DNA of 64,000 nucleotides from Paguma larvata (taxonomy: Eukaryota; Chordata; Mammalia; Carnivora; Viverridae): positions 77,205,123 to 77,269,122 of the forward strand of contig CM057825.1 of NCBI GenBank assembly GCA_030068075.1, given 5' to 3'. The notes under the pieces were generated by a model, which was not told the DNA's origin, did no database searches, and saw only the letters and a program-made list of their open reading frames with translations. Position numbers and translations under genes: made by a program. Positions 1 through 15,000 of this stretch are shown here, piece by piece; the first letter of the stretch is position 1, and every line of letters starts with the position of its first letter.

Positions 1-76
1 GAAGTCTATCTTCACCTCAGTTCCTGATACTCCTGATCTTTTAAGAGCCAAGCGAGGGCAGAAGCTTCAGAGTCAG
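1..76 (+). CDS. NEB: NEB exon 1 of window (partial)
   Basis: The 5' end is cut by the window edge. Reading from base 2 gives 25 residues, including [18 protein letters not shown], the second half of a nebulin module. The donor is CAG|GTGAGA, phase 0. The TPDLLRAK segment is the usual module midpoint. Confidence 0.9.
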
Positions 77-3000
77 GTGAGATTCATATACCTGCAGTGC
101 TGGCATCACAGTGGTCAGGGGGCTGACCACTCCAGGTCAGTGACAGACCCTCACACTCGGTGTCCTTGATAAAGCCTCATGGCCCTTAACTTCAAGAAGT
201 AGTTTTCTTTTGGGCCATCATAACTGTGGTTATGTTTTACATAAACAAGTAATCCCATGTCTACTTTTCTAAGTTGTATACAACTTTTGTTACTGGATAA
301 GTGATCTGTGGATTAAACCGCTTGATTCATTCAGTAGGACCTATCTGGTGTTCATGACAAATGAAAACACAGTTTATGCATTCAGATGAAAATGGGGAAA
401 GAATGTGTTGAGGGCTTTGTCAGAACTTTCTCATTCTTCCGTTGGCATTCTTTATCATGGGGATTGAGATTGGGCCACATCTAATAGTAAGGATATTAGG
501 TAACTAGCATTTTGTATACGTGTTTCCAAATGTGAAAGACAGAAATAAAGAAACAGAAATATGATAAATGAAAAACCAGGATGATAACAGGTAGACCCGG
601 CCTTCCCATTTAGAGGGTAGAAGTGAATGAAAATGATTGGGTACTAAATAATAAATGTTTTATATCTCTCACATCTGATCCCTATTCTCTGATTAGTATC
701 TGTATGTTGAACTTGCTACCAAAGAAAGACCGCATCATCACGCTGGAAACCAGACCAAAGCCTTGAAGCACGCTAAAGACGTAAAGGACATGGTCAGTGA
801 GGTAAGTCGGGAATTGGGCACCAAGGTACACTGGGTTAAAGAAAAAAAATATTTTCTTAAAACCTTTGATCAGAGTACCCATTTCTGTAATCATGCACAG
901 CAGCATTAAAACAGAAGGTAAAGCTATTCTCTCATCGAGCCCGATACAGCGTGTTTCAAGGCTGTGTCTGTGACGTGGTTATGAATTGAGAAGGATGAAA
1001 ACACTTGAACTTACATTTGTCTCTTTTCTCCATCTCTATTTCTTAGAAAAAGTACAAGATTCAATATGAAAAGATGAAGGACAAGTACACCCCCTGTTCC
1101 AGATACGCCAATCCTCATCAGAGCCAAGAAGGCCTACTGGAATGCCAGTGATGTATGCATCCCTTTCTTCTTTCTTCTGTTGTGACAGGGACAGCCAAGG
1201 CTGTCGTACCTAAGAAACAGAAGATATTACACTCATCTGTGCTTCAAAGACCTGGCCCACAAAATGGGTCATGAGAACAACATTGAAACCACAAAAGGGC
1301 ATAAATAGTATCAGTCAGGCACAGTCGTTGAGAATAATGTTGAGAGATGCTAAAAGCTTATTGTTCTGCTCCTTGCCCTTCTGGGCAAAATCATGACCCT
1401 TTCTTATAATTCTCTGCTGGCTTTTGGCAGGGATACTTGACAACTAATTGTTACTTATCCATAAAGTCGTGGTCTTGGAGTCGGCCAAACACAGTTTCAA
1501 AATCCTATTGCTGTCACTTGCGTGCTGTATGACTCTATATAATTTACTTAATTTCTCCGAGATTCTGTTTTCTTATATGTGAAATGAGGATAAAACTGGA
1601 TAATTAAATTAGACAAAACAAGATAATGTACGTAAAATTCCTGGCACAGTGCTGGGCTCTTGACGCTCAGAAAATATCTGTTCCCTTTCTTCTCTTGACC
1701 ACCTAAGTCATGAGAAAGACACATTTGTTGGAATTAGAGATAGATTTTCATTTCCCATACAACATGGTCAAGGACATAACTGATTTTTAATGATAATGAG
1801 ATTACCTGTTAATAAAGATAGGAAGTTAATCAACTCAAAGTAGGTAACCAGTTCTTATCAGTTTCATATCTCAGAGCCCACATGCAAATGCATTGTACCC
1901 ATTACCAGAACCAGAATCCTGGAGGAGTGGGCATATTGGGACATTAACTCAGGCAAAAGCTCTAGCAACCCTATAAGCCCTCAATTTAAGAATATTGCTC
2001 TAGGATCTCAGGGCATCTTAAAGTCATTACAGAGATCTCTAACCAGAAATGCGAAAGGATACAGCAAATTGAAACAATATCTCAGTTCATTTAGAGCTGA
2101 AAGGAGTTTGCTAGCCGGACTAGCCCCTTGGCTCCCAACCCTTTGGGATACCTCAGGTCCCACCCCTGGTGTGCAGTTGCACAAGATCGGATGGCCTGAT
2201 AAATAGGTGAGCACCTAGTGCCAGCATCTCCTAAAGCATCCAAAGAAATTAGCGTGCTCCTCACTAAATGTAAAATGGCCATAGAAGTGGCCTGGGTGCT
2301 GCTCAGCCTTGCAGCGTACCGACCTACCAAGGCACTGGCTTTACACTCTAGGCGTCCAGGGGCAGAACATTTTACTTAAAATATAAGATAAGAAAGTCTT
2401 ATACTACCCTCAAAATCAATCCCATAGGGTATTTTTAGTTTTCTTGTGACATCCTCATCTTTATCACCTCAGTGTTACTGTTGAATATGAATTCGAGCCA
2501 AGCCTTCTCTACATCACCACTCTCTGGGAGTGGTCGCACAGCTAAATTGGCCTCTGGGGCTCATTATGCCTTAGTGGACAGCCCCACCCCTAGAGCTTTC
2601 TCATCCCAATGCTGATAACTCTAACCTTTAAAATAGTCCAGTGTAACCAGGGTCGTATCTGAAATTGAGTTTGGCTTATGTATAGGTGGCTAAACCTGCA
2701 AGTAGAGCTAAGCAATTTCATGAGATCTGAAAACTAAAGTTACAACGTCAGGAAAAAAGACATCTTTAATTATGTATTTGTTCAGCTACCCAAAAGGAAA
2801 ATGCTTATTTGAGGTTGAAAACAGACTACGCAGAGAAGTACCCATCTTGTATAAATGGGATGAATCTTGTGTGATATTCTTAAAGTCAGAGATGTTGTCT
2901 CTTGAAATATTATTTAAGCTTATTTAAGACTGGCTCATGGGGAAGGCATTTTAATACTAAGAGAAACTAAATCTTTCTCCTCCATTAGTGAGTCTTGGGC

Positions 3001-6000
3001 TCAACAAGGCTGTTTGCTTTTTTCCTCCTCCCAATTAGTCTGTTTGTTTCATATTTAAATAAACTTTTTAAGTAGTTTTAGATTGACAGAAAAGTTGCAA
3101 TGGTAGTACAGAGAGTTCCCATATATCCTACCTCCATTTTCCTCCCTTATTAATGCCTTGCATTACCATTGTACACTTGTCACAACCAGTGAATTCATAT
3201 GGATACATTATCATTCAACACTATATTCAGGTTTCACTGGTTTTTTCCCAATGAACTTTCTCTCTTCCACGATGTGAAAATGAGCTTTTTAAGCTCTCCT
3301 AAATTTATTCAAGAGAGAAGTCACCAGAGAGTTCAAGCTTAAAAGAATTCAATTATTTAACTTGGTAGGTTTTTACAATCTGTGTGCTTTTTCTCTTTCC
3401 AGCTACGCTACAAAGAAACATTTCAAAAGACCAAAGGAAGATACCACACTGTGAAGGATGCTCTGGACATCGTTTATCATCGCAAAGTCACAGATGACAT
3501 TAGTAAAGTATGTCCCCACATAGTTCTACTTGTGTTGGGCTTAATAATCTACCATCTTTTTTTTTTTTAAGTACTCTCCCTTTCTTAAAACTCTCTGGAG
3601 AAAAGTGCTTTTTTACATTAAAGTTGGGTAAGACTTTATAGCTGTCTTTGTGCTTCTACCATAGGTGAAATACAAGGAGAACTACATGAGTCAGTTGGGG
3701 ATCTGGTGCTCCATTCCTGATCGCCCAGAGCATTTCCACCACCGGGCAGTTACTGATGCCATCAGTGATGTGAGTTTTAAAATCTTCTGTTTTTACATAC
3801 AAATTCATATTCCAAAATGACTTATAAAATTAAACACTGAACAAAAATTGAACATCTGACTAGATTTTAGATCTTCTATATGGATGTTTAAATCCTAAAA
3901 TTCATTGCTAAATAACTGAACTTAGGAGAGAGAAATATATATTCAAATTTATAAACCTAAATGCATAATATCATATTACATGGCTGGGAGTGATGTACTT
4001 CATTTAAGAAATAGCCTATTTTTTGGTCATTTGATGAGACAACTTCATGAAGCAATGAAGACACATAACAAAGTCCAGCTCTCTATATGAAAATACAGCT
4101 GCTGAGCTAATATACTTTCTAGGAAAATATGCCTAATAAGTTTGAACTGCTTTAATTCATATTAAAAAATGAAATCTCCATATAGAACAATACCATACCA
4201 TAAAATGAGCAGAAATCAGTATTAGTAGAAACTTCTGTTAAATAATTGCCTTAATATTTTAATACTCTTCATACATCAGCAGTCAGAGATACTATTTGGT
4301 CTATATTTATTGATCCTAACCTACTACTGCTTGGAGACAGGTTCATAAAATTTTTTGATGATGTTCTTCTCCCAGGTAAAATATAAAGAAGATTTGACCT
4401 GGCTTAAGGGCATTGGTTGCTATGCCTATGATACTCCTGACTTCACACTGGCTGAAAAGAACAAGACTCTCTACAGCAAGGTATATCTACTCAAGTATAA
4501 GAGCCACCTGCATGTAACATATTCCAGTGCTCACAGAGAGAATTAGTACTGAAGAAATAACTGTTCATATGTCCATCTCTGTCCTTGTTTCTAAACCCCG
4601 TAGTTAGAGTGCATACTGAATTGTTCACTCTACTTAGGAAGTTCCTTAGTACTGACTTCACTGACTCTGGTCATCATTTATTTATATCATTTATTTGAAT
4701 TTGATAAAAAGTCATCTCAGTATAACTCCTCATGGCTCTTCCAGAACTTCCCCCCTATTACTGTGTCTCTGAGTGACTACTTTGTTAGAGTTGATATGGT
4801 AGCAAATATAAAGTGGGATTATTTTAATCCACAAATTTGATGTGTGACTTGAGGCAAATAACTTGGTTTTTATGTCCTCATTTTCCTACTTACAAAATAA
4901 AGCAGTTGGACTAGCTTCCTTTGAATTCTAAAATAGGAGTCAACAAATTTTTCTGGAAAGTGCCAGGTAGTAAATATTTTAGAGGTTGTGGACCACATTC
5001 TGTTACATAGTCTTTGTTACAATCCCCTAAAATAAAAAAAAAACATTTTTAGTTCATGCAGTCATTTCAAAACAGATGGTGATTTAGATGTTAGCTCACC
5101 TCTGCTTCAAAATATTATGATTATCTAATTAATTACTAGAAAATTATTTCAAATTAATGGATTAAAAAGGCCTTTAAGTTCACATGGAGTAAAACAAAAT
5201 AAAAGAATAATTGTCATAATATATAGAAACAAAGAAGAAACTGATGTGTGTTTTTGCCAAGAATGGGAGATAGATCTATTTGGCATCCATTCAGTAAAGT
5301 ATGTATTGTGGGGCTAGTGTTTAGGGTATCCATGTGGGTATCCTTTTCATTGCCTTAAGAGACAAAGTAAGTGTTCAGGAATTGTTTGTTAGCCTCCATT
5401 GAATAAATTGTCTCGGTCGTATAAGATAAATGACATATCCTGTTCTGAAGGTAATCGAGCCTACTATCAAGTAACCATGTTCTGTTTTCTCTAGTATAAG
5501 TATAAAGAGGTATTTGAAAGGACAAAGTCAGATTTCAAGTATGTTGCAGATTGTCCAATCAATAAGCATTTCAAGTATGCAACTCAACTGATGAATGAGG
5601 TATGTATGACGTTATCCAGTTAAGCCTATTCAGTTCCCTTAAGAAGTCTATAGAGTTATTTGATTAAAACCCAATACATAAAATGACCGGAAAGTTTAAT
5701 TTAAATGTTTAAATGTCAATTCAAGATAAAGATTTGGACTCTTATAATGTCACCATCTGATGGGCTCTGCCACAAGCAGAGTGAAGAAACTGTCCAGTGA
5801 ATAAAACAAGTGAAAGGACTGTCCAGAGTGGGGTGAGAGTCCCAAAGCCATCACTGCCTCTGTTTGCACTAGCATAGGGCAGCACAGCCCTTTGGGTGAC
5901 AAGAGGAAGGAGGTCAAGGATTTTGTTGACTATCCCTTAAATATGATATTGTGTAGGGTTGGGAGACCCAGAAGTTCAAGGTTAACTTGGGGTCCCTTAC

Positions 6001-9000
6001 CAAGGCACAGAAATGGCAGTGGTTGGAATAGTTACCCCTAAAGGGATGGTCGTGATTCATGCATTCAAATGTACTGCCATTTGTTACTCATATGTTGGTG
6101 CAGAGAAGTATCCATTTGCACTCAAAATATTACTTTATATTCTGCCCAATCTTTTCTGGAATTAAAAGTGAAAATTATTGTTGTAGCAATAATTTAAATT
6201 TAGCTTAAAATGTCCAAAATGAGCAAGCTATGAATTAACTTATGTTTGGATGGCTTTATATTTAATTTACTATCTTTGGATTTTCCATGGATTTATGTAA
6301 ATTAAAAAACAATTTTAGAAAATTAGTAAAATGTATCTAAAAATGAAAATGTAGCCTATGGTATATTTATTTCGATATATGAATCTTTTGCTGTTTTTGT
6401 TATTTTTAAATTTGATATTGTTGATTTTCAGTAGATTTCCAGGAAGGATGACTGAAGAATTAATGTCAATAGCTTCCTAGGAAGACAGTCTTGATATATT
6501 TCTGTTTTATAGCTTGCAAAGTATTTTCAAGGTCTCTTTTATAATCAAATTCACTACCATTAGAAGACTGGTAGAATTTGCCAATGAATATGCTTTTTTG
6601 ATTCTCACAGCCTTAGATAGTAAGCCCGTAGCTCATCAGTGCCTTATTTAAGATGCCATAAAACCTAACATTGCTAATGACATCATATTTAAAGATGAAA
6701 GATGTTTATGCACGAGGTGGTCCATTTCGGTGTCATCAGTCAGATCTATCCCAAGCCCCACCCTTCTCCAGGTGATCTTAACTTGACTCTCTTTGCCTCC
6801 ATGTTGTTACTACCCTGGATGTCTTGGGAGCCCTCTCTAGAAATGACCTATTTCTGGCTCTCTGGAGTGTTTATCTCAGGACATTTCTGTGTAGCCTTGA
6901 AGTTGTACTCTTGCTATAATTTGATATGATGTTTGAGCAGAAAAAATACAGAGCTGATTATGAGCAGCGGAAAGATAAATACCACCTGGTAGTCGATGAG
7001 CCTAGACATCTGCTGGCTAAGATCGCAGGCGACCAGATAAGTCAGGTACTGTGATGGGGCTGGCCGGACAGCCCAGGCAGGACTGTGCTCCAGATTTCTC
7101 ATGAGATGTCGTTCCGTCTGCTGCAAGGATGTCATAGGTTCTGCCTATGATATTGGGATGTTCTGTTTCAAATATCTGTCTAGCCACCCAAAGAGCCCAT
7201 GAGCTATTTGAGTGCGCCAGTCCATGCTCTGTGTCCTCACATATGCTGCGGTGAAGATAAAAAGAAAAGTTGGGTTCCACCTGCCCCCCACCTCCGCCAC
7301 CGCTTTATTTTTCTGGAGGGTCTAATTGTAACCTGCAGTCGTAAACTGCAAATTGAGTTGCAAAAGCGTAAACAAAGACAAAAATTCATGGAAGGAAAGA
7401 AGACAGAACACCGTAGTGGATTTTTCTACTCCAGTGATGTCTTCTTTCCTGTAAGGCAGTGGTGGCAGGACAAGCTCTATTATCTCCCATTCACAAGGAC
7501 TGGGGATGCTCAACTGCGAGCATTGCAGTTGTCGAACTTGACACTGTAATGTTGTTAGTGTCTTCACCCACATGTATATTTGAGTACATAAAGTGTGTGT
7601 GCCTACATCTCTTCACTCAGAAGTGATTGGGATATAGAGCCCTGTTCTTTTCTGTCTTCATAAGTCTCTTCTGTGCTTCACTGCTCTTTGCATGAACAGA
7701 GAAAATATAAATCTAGTGCCAAGATGCTTCTGAAACAAGGATGTAATGAAATTCTGCGTCCAGATATGTTGACTGCCCTCTACAACACACACATGTGGAG
7801 CCAGGTAATGTCCGATATGATGTGACAAAGAGATTGAGAGGCCTTGAAGGCGTTCACTTTTACACTTCCCTTGATTTCTATCCCCTGCTCCCTGTCCAAA
7901 CTGGTTTCATATGATTAAGCTGCATAAATATTCATTCCTTATAAATGAACTCAGGCTGTGGCCAAGTGTCATGATGCCCCAACCATCATCAGTACGTCAT
8001 CTGGTAACTCCTACTAAGATTAACTGAGACTTTTTCAAACTTTATTTCTAAATTGGTATAACATTAATTTCAATTTTTTAATATTTGCCCCAAGAAATGG
8101 ATTCCTTATGGATTAAGAATATTAAGTAGATTCATGAGGCGCCTGGGTGGCTCAGTCGGTTAAGTGGCCAACTTCAGCTCAGGTCATGATCTCACGGTCT
8201 GTGGGTTCAAGCCCCACATTGGGCTCTGTGCTTACAGCTCAGAGCCTGGAGCCTGCTTCAGATTCTGTGTCTCCCTCTCTCTCTGTCCTTCCTTGCTCAC
8301 ACTCTGTCTCTATGTCTCTCAAAACTAAATAAACATTAAAAAAAATTTTTTTAAATATTAAGTAGGTTCAATGGCTTCTAAAATATCTGAGTAATGTTTT
8401 CATCTAATATCCATTGTTCAGCGATCAGTACAACCATTTGGGAGAGATGAAGACTGCAGTGCAGCTCTCTGAATCTTGTACATTTTTATGGCCTCTAGTT
8501 TGATGCTAATTTGCTAGGTTATTTCCAATATATCTGTCCTCACACAGACATGTTAGCGATGTTTCTGGTGACATTGCCTTCCCACAAGGTCAGTTGAAGC
8601 ACACACCACCACTTTTCCATCACATACTGAAAGGTACATGTGAAGCAGCAAAAAAAAAAAAAACAGTGATAATTACTCAACTATCAGATATAATGTTAAT
8701 AAAATGCCATTGTTCCCACAGACACAAAGTTTTTAATCAATCTTTTGTATTAGAAACTCATTTTACCACTTAGGTTTGACACCAAATCAATCTGTGAAAT
8801 GAAGGGGACGAGGTCTCCATAGAAAATCCTGTTTGCCTGAACTTGTTCCTTTGGCCTGGTCTGATATGATCATCAGATAGTTGTGCATGAAGCTTTGTTG
8901 TGCTCTCTGTATCCATACTGCTTTAAACAGCTTGTGTGCATGAAAAAAACTCATGACTTGGAAATTACAAAAATGAGTGTCTTTTTAAAAATGATACTTT

Positions 9001-12000
9001 ATACCGTATATACTCATTTTTTACTTTATATCTGTATCATCTTTGACATGAATACATGCCTTAAGACATTATACACATTTGACATGGCATATTGTAAGTG
9101 AATCATTACCTGTCAGAGTCCAGAGAATAAGGGTCCAGTCCTGGCTCTGAGATTCATTCTGTATGTGTCCCTTATTTTGGTCTTTTAACCTCTCTGGGCC
9201 TGTATTTCCACACGTATGCAAATATAGAAAATGTCACTTATTATTTGCTACTCCATTACATGGTCACTATCAAATACGGACTTATATTAAACATTTCTGT
9301 TAGGATTAAAAGAGAAAGTATGACCCTATGCCCCACATTCCCCACATCTGCAGCTTATATAATAACCCTACTATGGGCCTCTCTCAAGAAGAAAATTAGA
9401 TTCATTAAAGCCCTCTATTCTACTTCAAGTTAACATGTTCTTCTCTTCTACAACTTAGATCAAGTACAGGAAAAACTATGAAAAATCAAAGGACAAATTT
9501 ACCTCAGTTGTGGATACTCCTGAACACCTGCGTACTACCAAAGTCAACAAACAAATTAGCGATGTAAGTGCAAGAAACACCGAATGGATTCTCGAAGTCA
9601 GGGAGCATTTGCAAATGTGGAGGGACATTTTTGATGTCGCAATGCCTGGAAGATTCTACTGCCATTTAGTGGGAGGGAGATGGGGATGTTAAATGTCCTG
9701 GTATGCTTATACCTCTTCTTTTGTAATAAAGAATTATTCCAACTAAATTGGCAGACACGCCATTTTAGAGGCAATGGAGCTTTAGCAGAAAGCATGAAAT
9801 TGCCTGTTGACTTTATAGACTTATGTTTCCTTTATGTACACTAAAAAATACAAAACAAATTTGCATCTATATTTTGCATTACATTATGTTGTAAATTGAG
9901 ATGTACCAAATTGTCTCCTCCTGCTTTTACTTCTCCTTGTGCTTTTACTTCTCCTTCAGATACTTTATAAATTGGAATACAACAAGGCCAAACCCAGAGG
10001 CTACACCACAATCCATGACACACCCATGTTGCTGCATGTACGAAAGGTCAAAGATGAAGTCAGTGATGTAAGTACAAGAATGGCTTTGCAGCCCCTCTTC
10101 TCTTGGGCTCTTTCGAACATGATATAACAAACCCTTTTCCAGTTATCTATTCCTGTGTAGCAATCATCCTAAAATTTAGTGTCTTGAAACAAAAATCGTC
10201 TTTCTTTGCTCATGATTCTGTGAACTAATGGCACAGATGAGTAGACCCTCTCTGTTACGTACTGTTGGGAGGCAGCTGAAGCCCAGGTGGGCCAGGACAT
10301 CCAGGATGGGTCACTCACAGAACTGGCAGCTGAGGATGGCCATAGGCTAAGAGCTGGATTGTCATATAGACAGGAACCCCTTTCCATATGGTGTGTACAT
10401 GTCAAAGCACAGTGGAAGAGTTTCAAGAGGCTGGAATAGAAACTTTCAGACCAGTTAAAGGCTACTGTTAGAATTGAGAGAGTATTGCTAGGCACAGTGC
10501 ATATCCAGATTCAAGGGATGAAGAGATAAGTGCCACCTTAGATAAACAAATGGAAAGGTCATAGTGCAGAGAAGCATGGCGGGGGGCGTGTGTAGGGGTT
10601 GTGGCATTGTTGAAGCCATTTTGAAAAATGCTGTGTGCCATAACCACTATTAATATTCTGTAAGCTTTATCTTGTCCCAGGGGAACAAGGTAGCCATTAA
10701 ATTCTAATACTCTGAATTAGAAGAGAAATTGTATTAATAAATTTTCAGATATATAGCTAGATTCTGTGGTTGAAAACTATCTCCATTTTAGTTTTAAAAA
10801 ATAGATTAAAATTTTGAAAGAACTCCATGGCTATATGGGCACAAGAAAGAATAGCAAAGGCAACTGTAGAATATCCCTACCCCAACACGTTGACTATGGC
10901 TGGTACATAGGAATTCTTTGGTAGATAAATAAATGTGTTCACACTGTTGACCTGGAGTTGCCACGAAAAATGTTAAATACATCCAGTGCACTGTTCATGA
11001 AGGCAGAAATGTATAAAACATTTTAAAAATGTGTTTTCATATTTTTTATGTTAAAATAAGTTTTGGCACTTCAAACGTGAACATCACTGGTTCATAAACC
11101 TCTATCAGATTCCTTATGTGGGGCAGTCCATTCCCTCTCACTGTAGAAAAACAGAGCGTTTCCGTATCCATTTCCCCAAACTTACTGATTATAACAATAA
11201 CCAAAGATACGAAAAATATGGATTTCCAGGCATTTCCCCTAAAAATACTGATTTACTAGGTCTATGGCAAAGTGGCAGACAATTGTGATTTATATGATCA
11301 CGCTACAGGGCTTCCTTAGAACAGTTTTACTTCAGACTTAACACTAAAACCTAAAATCCTCTGTAACAAGTAACGGGAAGGCCCCAATGGTGCCCCAAAG
11401 CCTGTATTTAAGAGTAGCAGAAGTGGGTGAATCTAGAAACGCCAGGCCTGGGATGCACAAAGTATCTGCTGAGCCCACAGAGGCTAAGCTTGCTCGTTCT
11501 CTCCCTCCCATCCAAATCCACACATGTCCCAACTTGCTAGATGTGGCTCTGGCAACATTGGTAGAGGACCCATCCATTCTTTCATTTATCAAAAACCGAT
11601 TGGCACACAATCTTTGTCCTCAAGGGGTTCAACTTAATGGAAGATCAGACTGATAAAGCACATAATTACAACGTGATAAGGTAACAGCCAGAAGCCTGGG
11701 GGCACAGACAGAGGGCAAGATTGACGACATCTGGGTAAGCTAGTAGCAGTTTTCAGGATGTTCTGAACTCAGGATTTTCTGATTTGGGGAAAGGAAAACA
11801 CACATGGTCCTTTCAGCCAAGCTTAGGTGGGGGGATATAAACCCTACTGTGACACTGGTGAGCATACTGCACGTGTTTTGGGGAGCTAGTTTTAGACCCG
11901 AGATGGAAAGTGCATGGCTGCATTCTTTCTTCACCACAGGTGTATTCTGTCTTAAGAAGCATTATGTATTATACTCATTTTAATATAATGAGTTTTAATT

Positions 12001-15000
12001 TCTTGTTGTTGCTTCTTTTAATGCTTCGTAAACCACTATAAAAATTAACCTTGTCCCTGTGTTTCCTCCCACAGCTGAAATACAAAGAAGTTTACCAAAG
12101 AACTAAGTCCAACTGCACCATCGTGCCAGATGCTGTTCATATCAAAGCAGCCAAGGATGCCTACAAGGTCAACACCAATGTAAGTTCCAGAAACTTCTCT
12201 AAGTCTAATGGGGGATTTACCAGCTTCTGCATGGTAACCTCCTTTTACATCTCTTCAGGTGATTGAGCTGTAATGAGTCTGGATCAAGAGTTAGGCCCGA
12301 AGAGCATGTCTAATGATGCTGGCATCTAAATGCAGCCTTTGATTCTCACAAAGGAGAATGGGGAAGAGCAAAGGTGGCCCAACCCTGTACCACAGATGGC
12401 ACACCCCTCAGCCTGTGTGCTAGGTGGCCAAGAAATAGGAGGCTTAATTCTGAAATGAAGGTTGCCTTTTGCAAAGTGTTTCAGCATCCTTCATTCCCTC
12501 CACTCTCTGTATTTTCCCCCTGCCCTGAATCCTAGACTCTGCTTCTTCTGGAAAACACCCTCACACCCACACGTGCATGCACACACACACATGTACATGC
12601 ATGTGTGCGTGCACACACACATTTTAGTCACTTGAGGCTGTCGGAAGTTTGCCTAGGCCTTTCTCCTGCTCAGACCTCCTTGCACGGACTCGATTCTTTT
12701 TTTGTGGTGGGACATCTTAAAACCTCAACCACAGAAACATTTTTGTGCATTTAGATGAGTATTGGCTTTTAAAAGATGTATAGATGGTTAAATAATGAAA
12801 CCATAATAACTCAATTCCCACTAGTTCCAGAGAGAACATTTATTTATCAGAGTCAGCGGACACCTTTAGGGCTGGCAGGTAGCTTACAGGTGTCTCAAGG
12901 AGGGATTGAGGGATGGGGAGCAGGATGGGTGTGTGAAAAACCAAATGCAGTAAAATGTACGTTGTAGAATCCAGGCACGTATGGGTGGATGGGTATTCTC
13001 TAAGATTCTTGCAGCTCTGTTGTATATCTGAAAGATGTCACAGTAACATGGGGGGAAATCTCATTGGGTACCATCAAAAGCAAACCTCATGAAAACCTCA
13101 TGTCAGAAGCATGCAGATTTTATTACGTGCAAAATGTACCTTGACAAAAAAGCAAGAGAAAGAGTGAGGAAAGAAATGTGCCCAACAGTGAGGGCTCTTC
13201 CAAGGACAAATTAAAGTACATAGCGCCCATCCCTCAGATTTGGCCCCAGGCAGCCAGCCGCCCAGCTCAGGTGACAGTCTAGCAAGTGCGGAAGCGTCTC
13301 CAAAACCAGTCTGCGGGTTCAAGTCCCAGCTCTGCCGTTTACGAGCGGCCTCTCCTTGGGCAGGTTGTTTAGCCTTCTGGATGGTTTCTCAGCTGTCAAT
13401 TTCATGCGGTTGTTATAAAGATTGAAATGAGTTAATAGTTATGAAGCACTTAGAAAAGTGCCTGGCATGAAATAAATACTAGAAGCTTAATAATTAAAAA
13501 GACAATTAAGCCTGCAGTTAGCTTAGAAGTTAACAGCACTTGACTCTGAAGATGATAAAGCTGCGCTGGCAGAGTTAGAGAAACTGTAGGATTATTTCAC
13601 CTGGAGGCCTTTACGGGTTTTAGCCCTTATTTTGAGACCAAATGGTCCCACAAGATAACCTTTTAAATGGCTGACTAGTTGCATAAATTGTACAAAAATG
13701 TTCAATGGGGTTCTGTCTTGCGTAAAGAACCGTGATTTATTGTATGTCGAAATGCAAGGGGAGTCCCTCTGTGCCACGTGCAGCTATGAATTCAGTCCAC
13801 CACCCGAAATGATTGATTTCCATCTTGTTATAAACAGCTGGACTACAAGAAACTGTATGAGGCCAACAAAGCCCACTGGAGGTGGACCCCTGACCGACCG
13901 GACTTCATCCAGGCGGCCAAGTCGTCCCTGCAGCAGAGCGACGTGAGATGGGGGAGAGAGACGGGCTGTAGGACACGCCTGAGACAGGAAAACGAAGAAC
14001 TATTTATAATAACCGCTGTTGCGGGTGTCAACCTAGCTCACTTGAGAGCCAGTCAGGATGGGGGGAGGGGCAGTGTGAGGGGTGGAAGGCAAGTGCAGAG
14101 CCTGGTCTCCTGTGGGTGGGGTTGGGGACTGGGGTGAGCAGGCTGGAAGGGCTTGGTCCTGGCCGCAGGCCTGGAGAGAGGGAGCCCAGCATGCAGTGAG
14201 GGGCCGGGAAGCCTCTGCCCCCATTCTGGTAGCAAGTCCTCATAGCACCCTTCAAAGGAGGATCCCTAACAAATTTAATCAATGCCCACTTCTTCCTCTG
14301 CCTTTCTTCTGTTTCAGTTTGAATATAAGCTGGACCGAGAGTTCCTCAAGGGTTGCAAGCTCTCTGTCACTGATGATAAAGACATGGTCCTGGCCCTGAG
14401 GAATTCTTTAATAGAAAGTGACGTAAGTATCCGCTGCCTTCCGTGATGGCTAACCTCACTCAGGGCCATCCTCTGTGGCAAAGTCCCAGGTGACACCCCA
14501 GGAACGACAGAGGAGGCTGCTGGTGTAGGAGCTTAGGCGTGAGTCCTGAAATACGACCCTGCCCCCTAAAGACGGGCCACATGGCAAAGCAGGGCCACAG
14601 CAGGGGGGAACCGTTAAATCCAGTGTCCGTTCTTGTTTTATACTGCACCACAAGATAATTCGCACAGCAGGAATTGGGAACTGACATTCTGGGTGGATTC
14701 TAAGTGGAAACATTCACTTCCGTGTGATCATATTCTTCCCATGCTGCTGTTTCCTCATCTGTGAAGGAGAAACAGTAAAGCCTCCCAGGATTCAGGGGCG
14801 GATCAAATGCCGTATCTGAAAGTCCTTTGAACTAGGGCTAGGTATATAAGGAAAGATTCATCATGAGATCCATTGTGGTTGTTATTAAAGCCTCAACTTG
14901 CAAGAAAGAAGAAACATCTCTTTTGTATGTTTCCCAAGATTTCCACACATTAAATCTTTTATTGAGTTTATTGTTCATCTTATGTCAATGGTGCTGGCTT

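Noticed and set aside
7199..7549. 116-codon plus-strand open frame in intron 8
   Set aside because: No splice context linking it to NEB and no recognisable domain; chance open frame.
8136..8352. tRNA gene suggested by A-box and B-box-like sequences (also at other SINE sites)
   Set aside because: The boxes belong to tRNA-derived SINEs with CT-rich middles and A tails; no cloverleaf with an intact acceptor stem.
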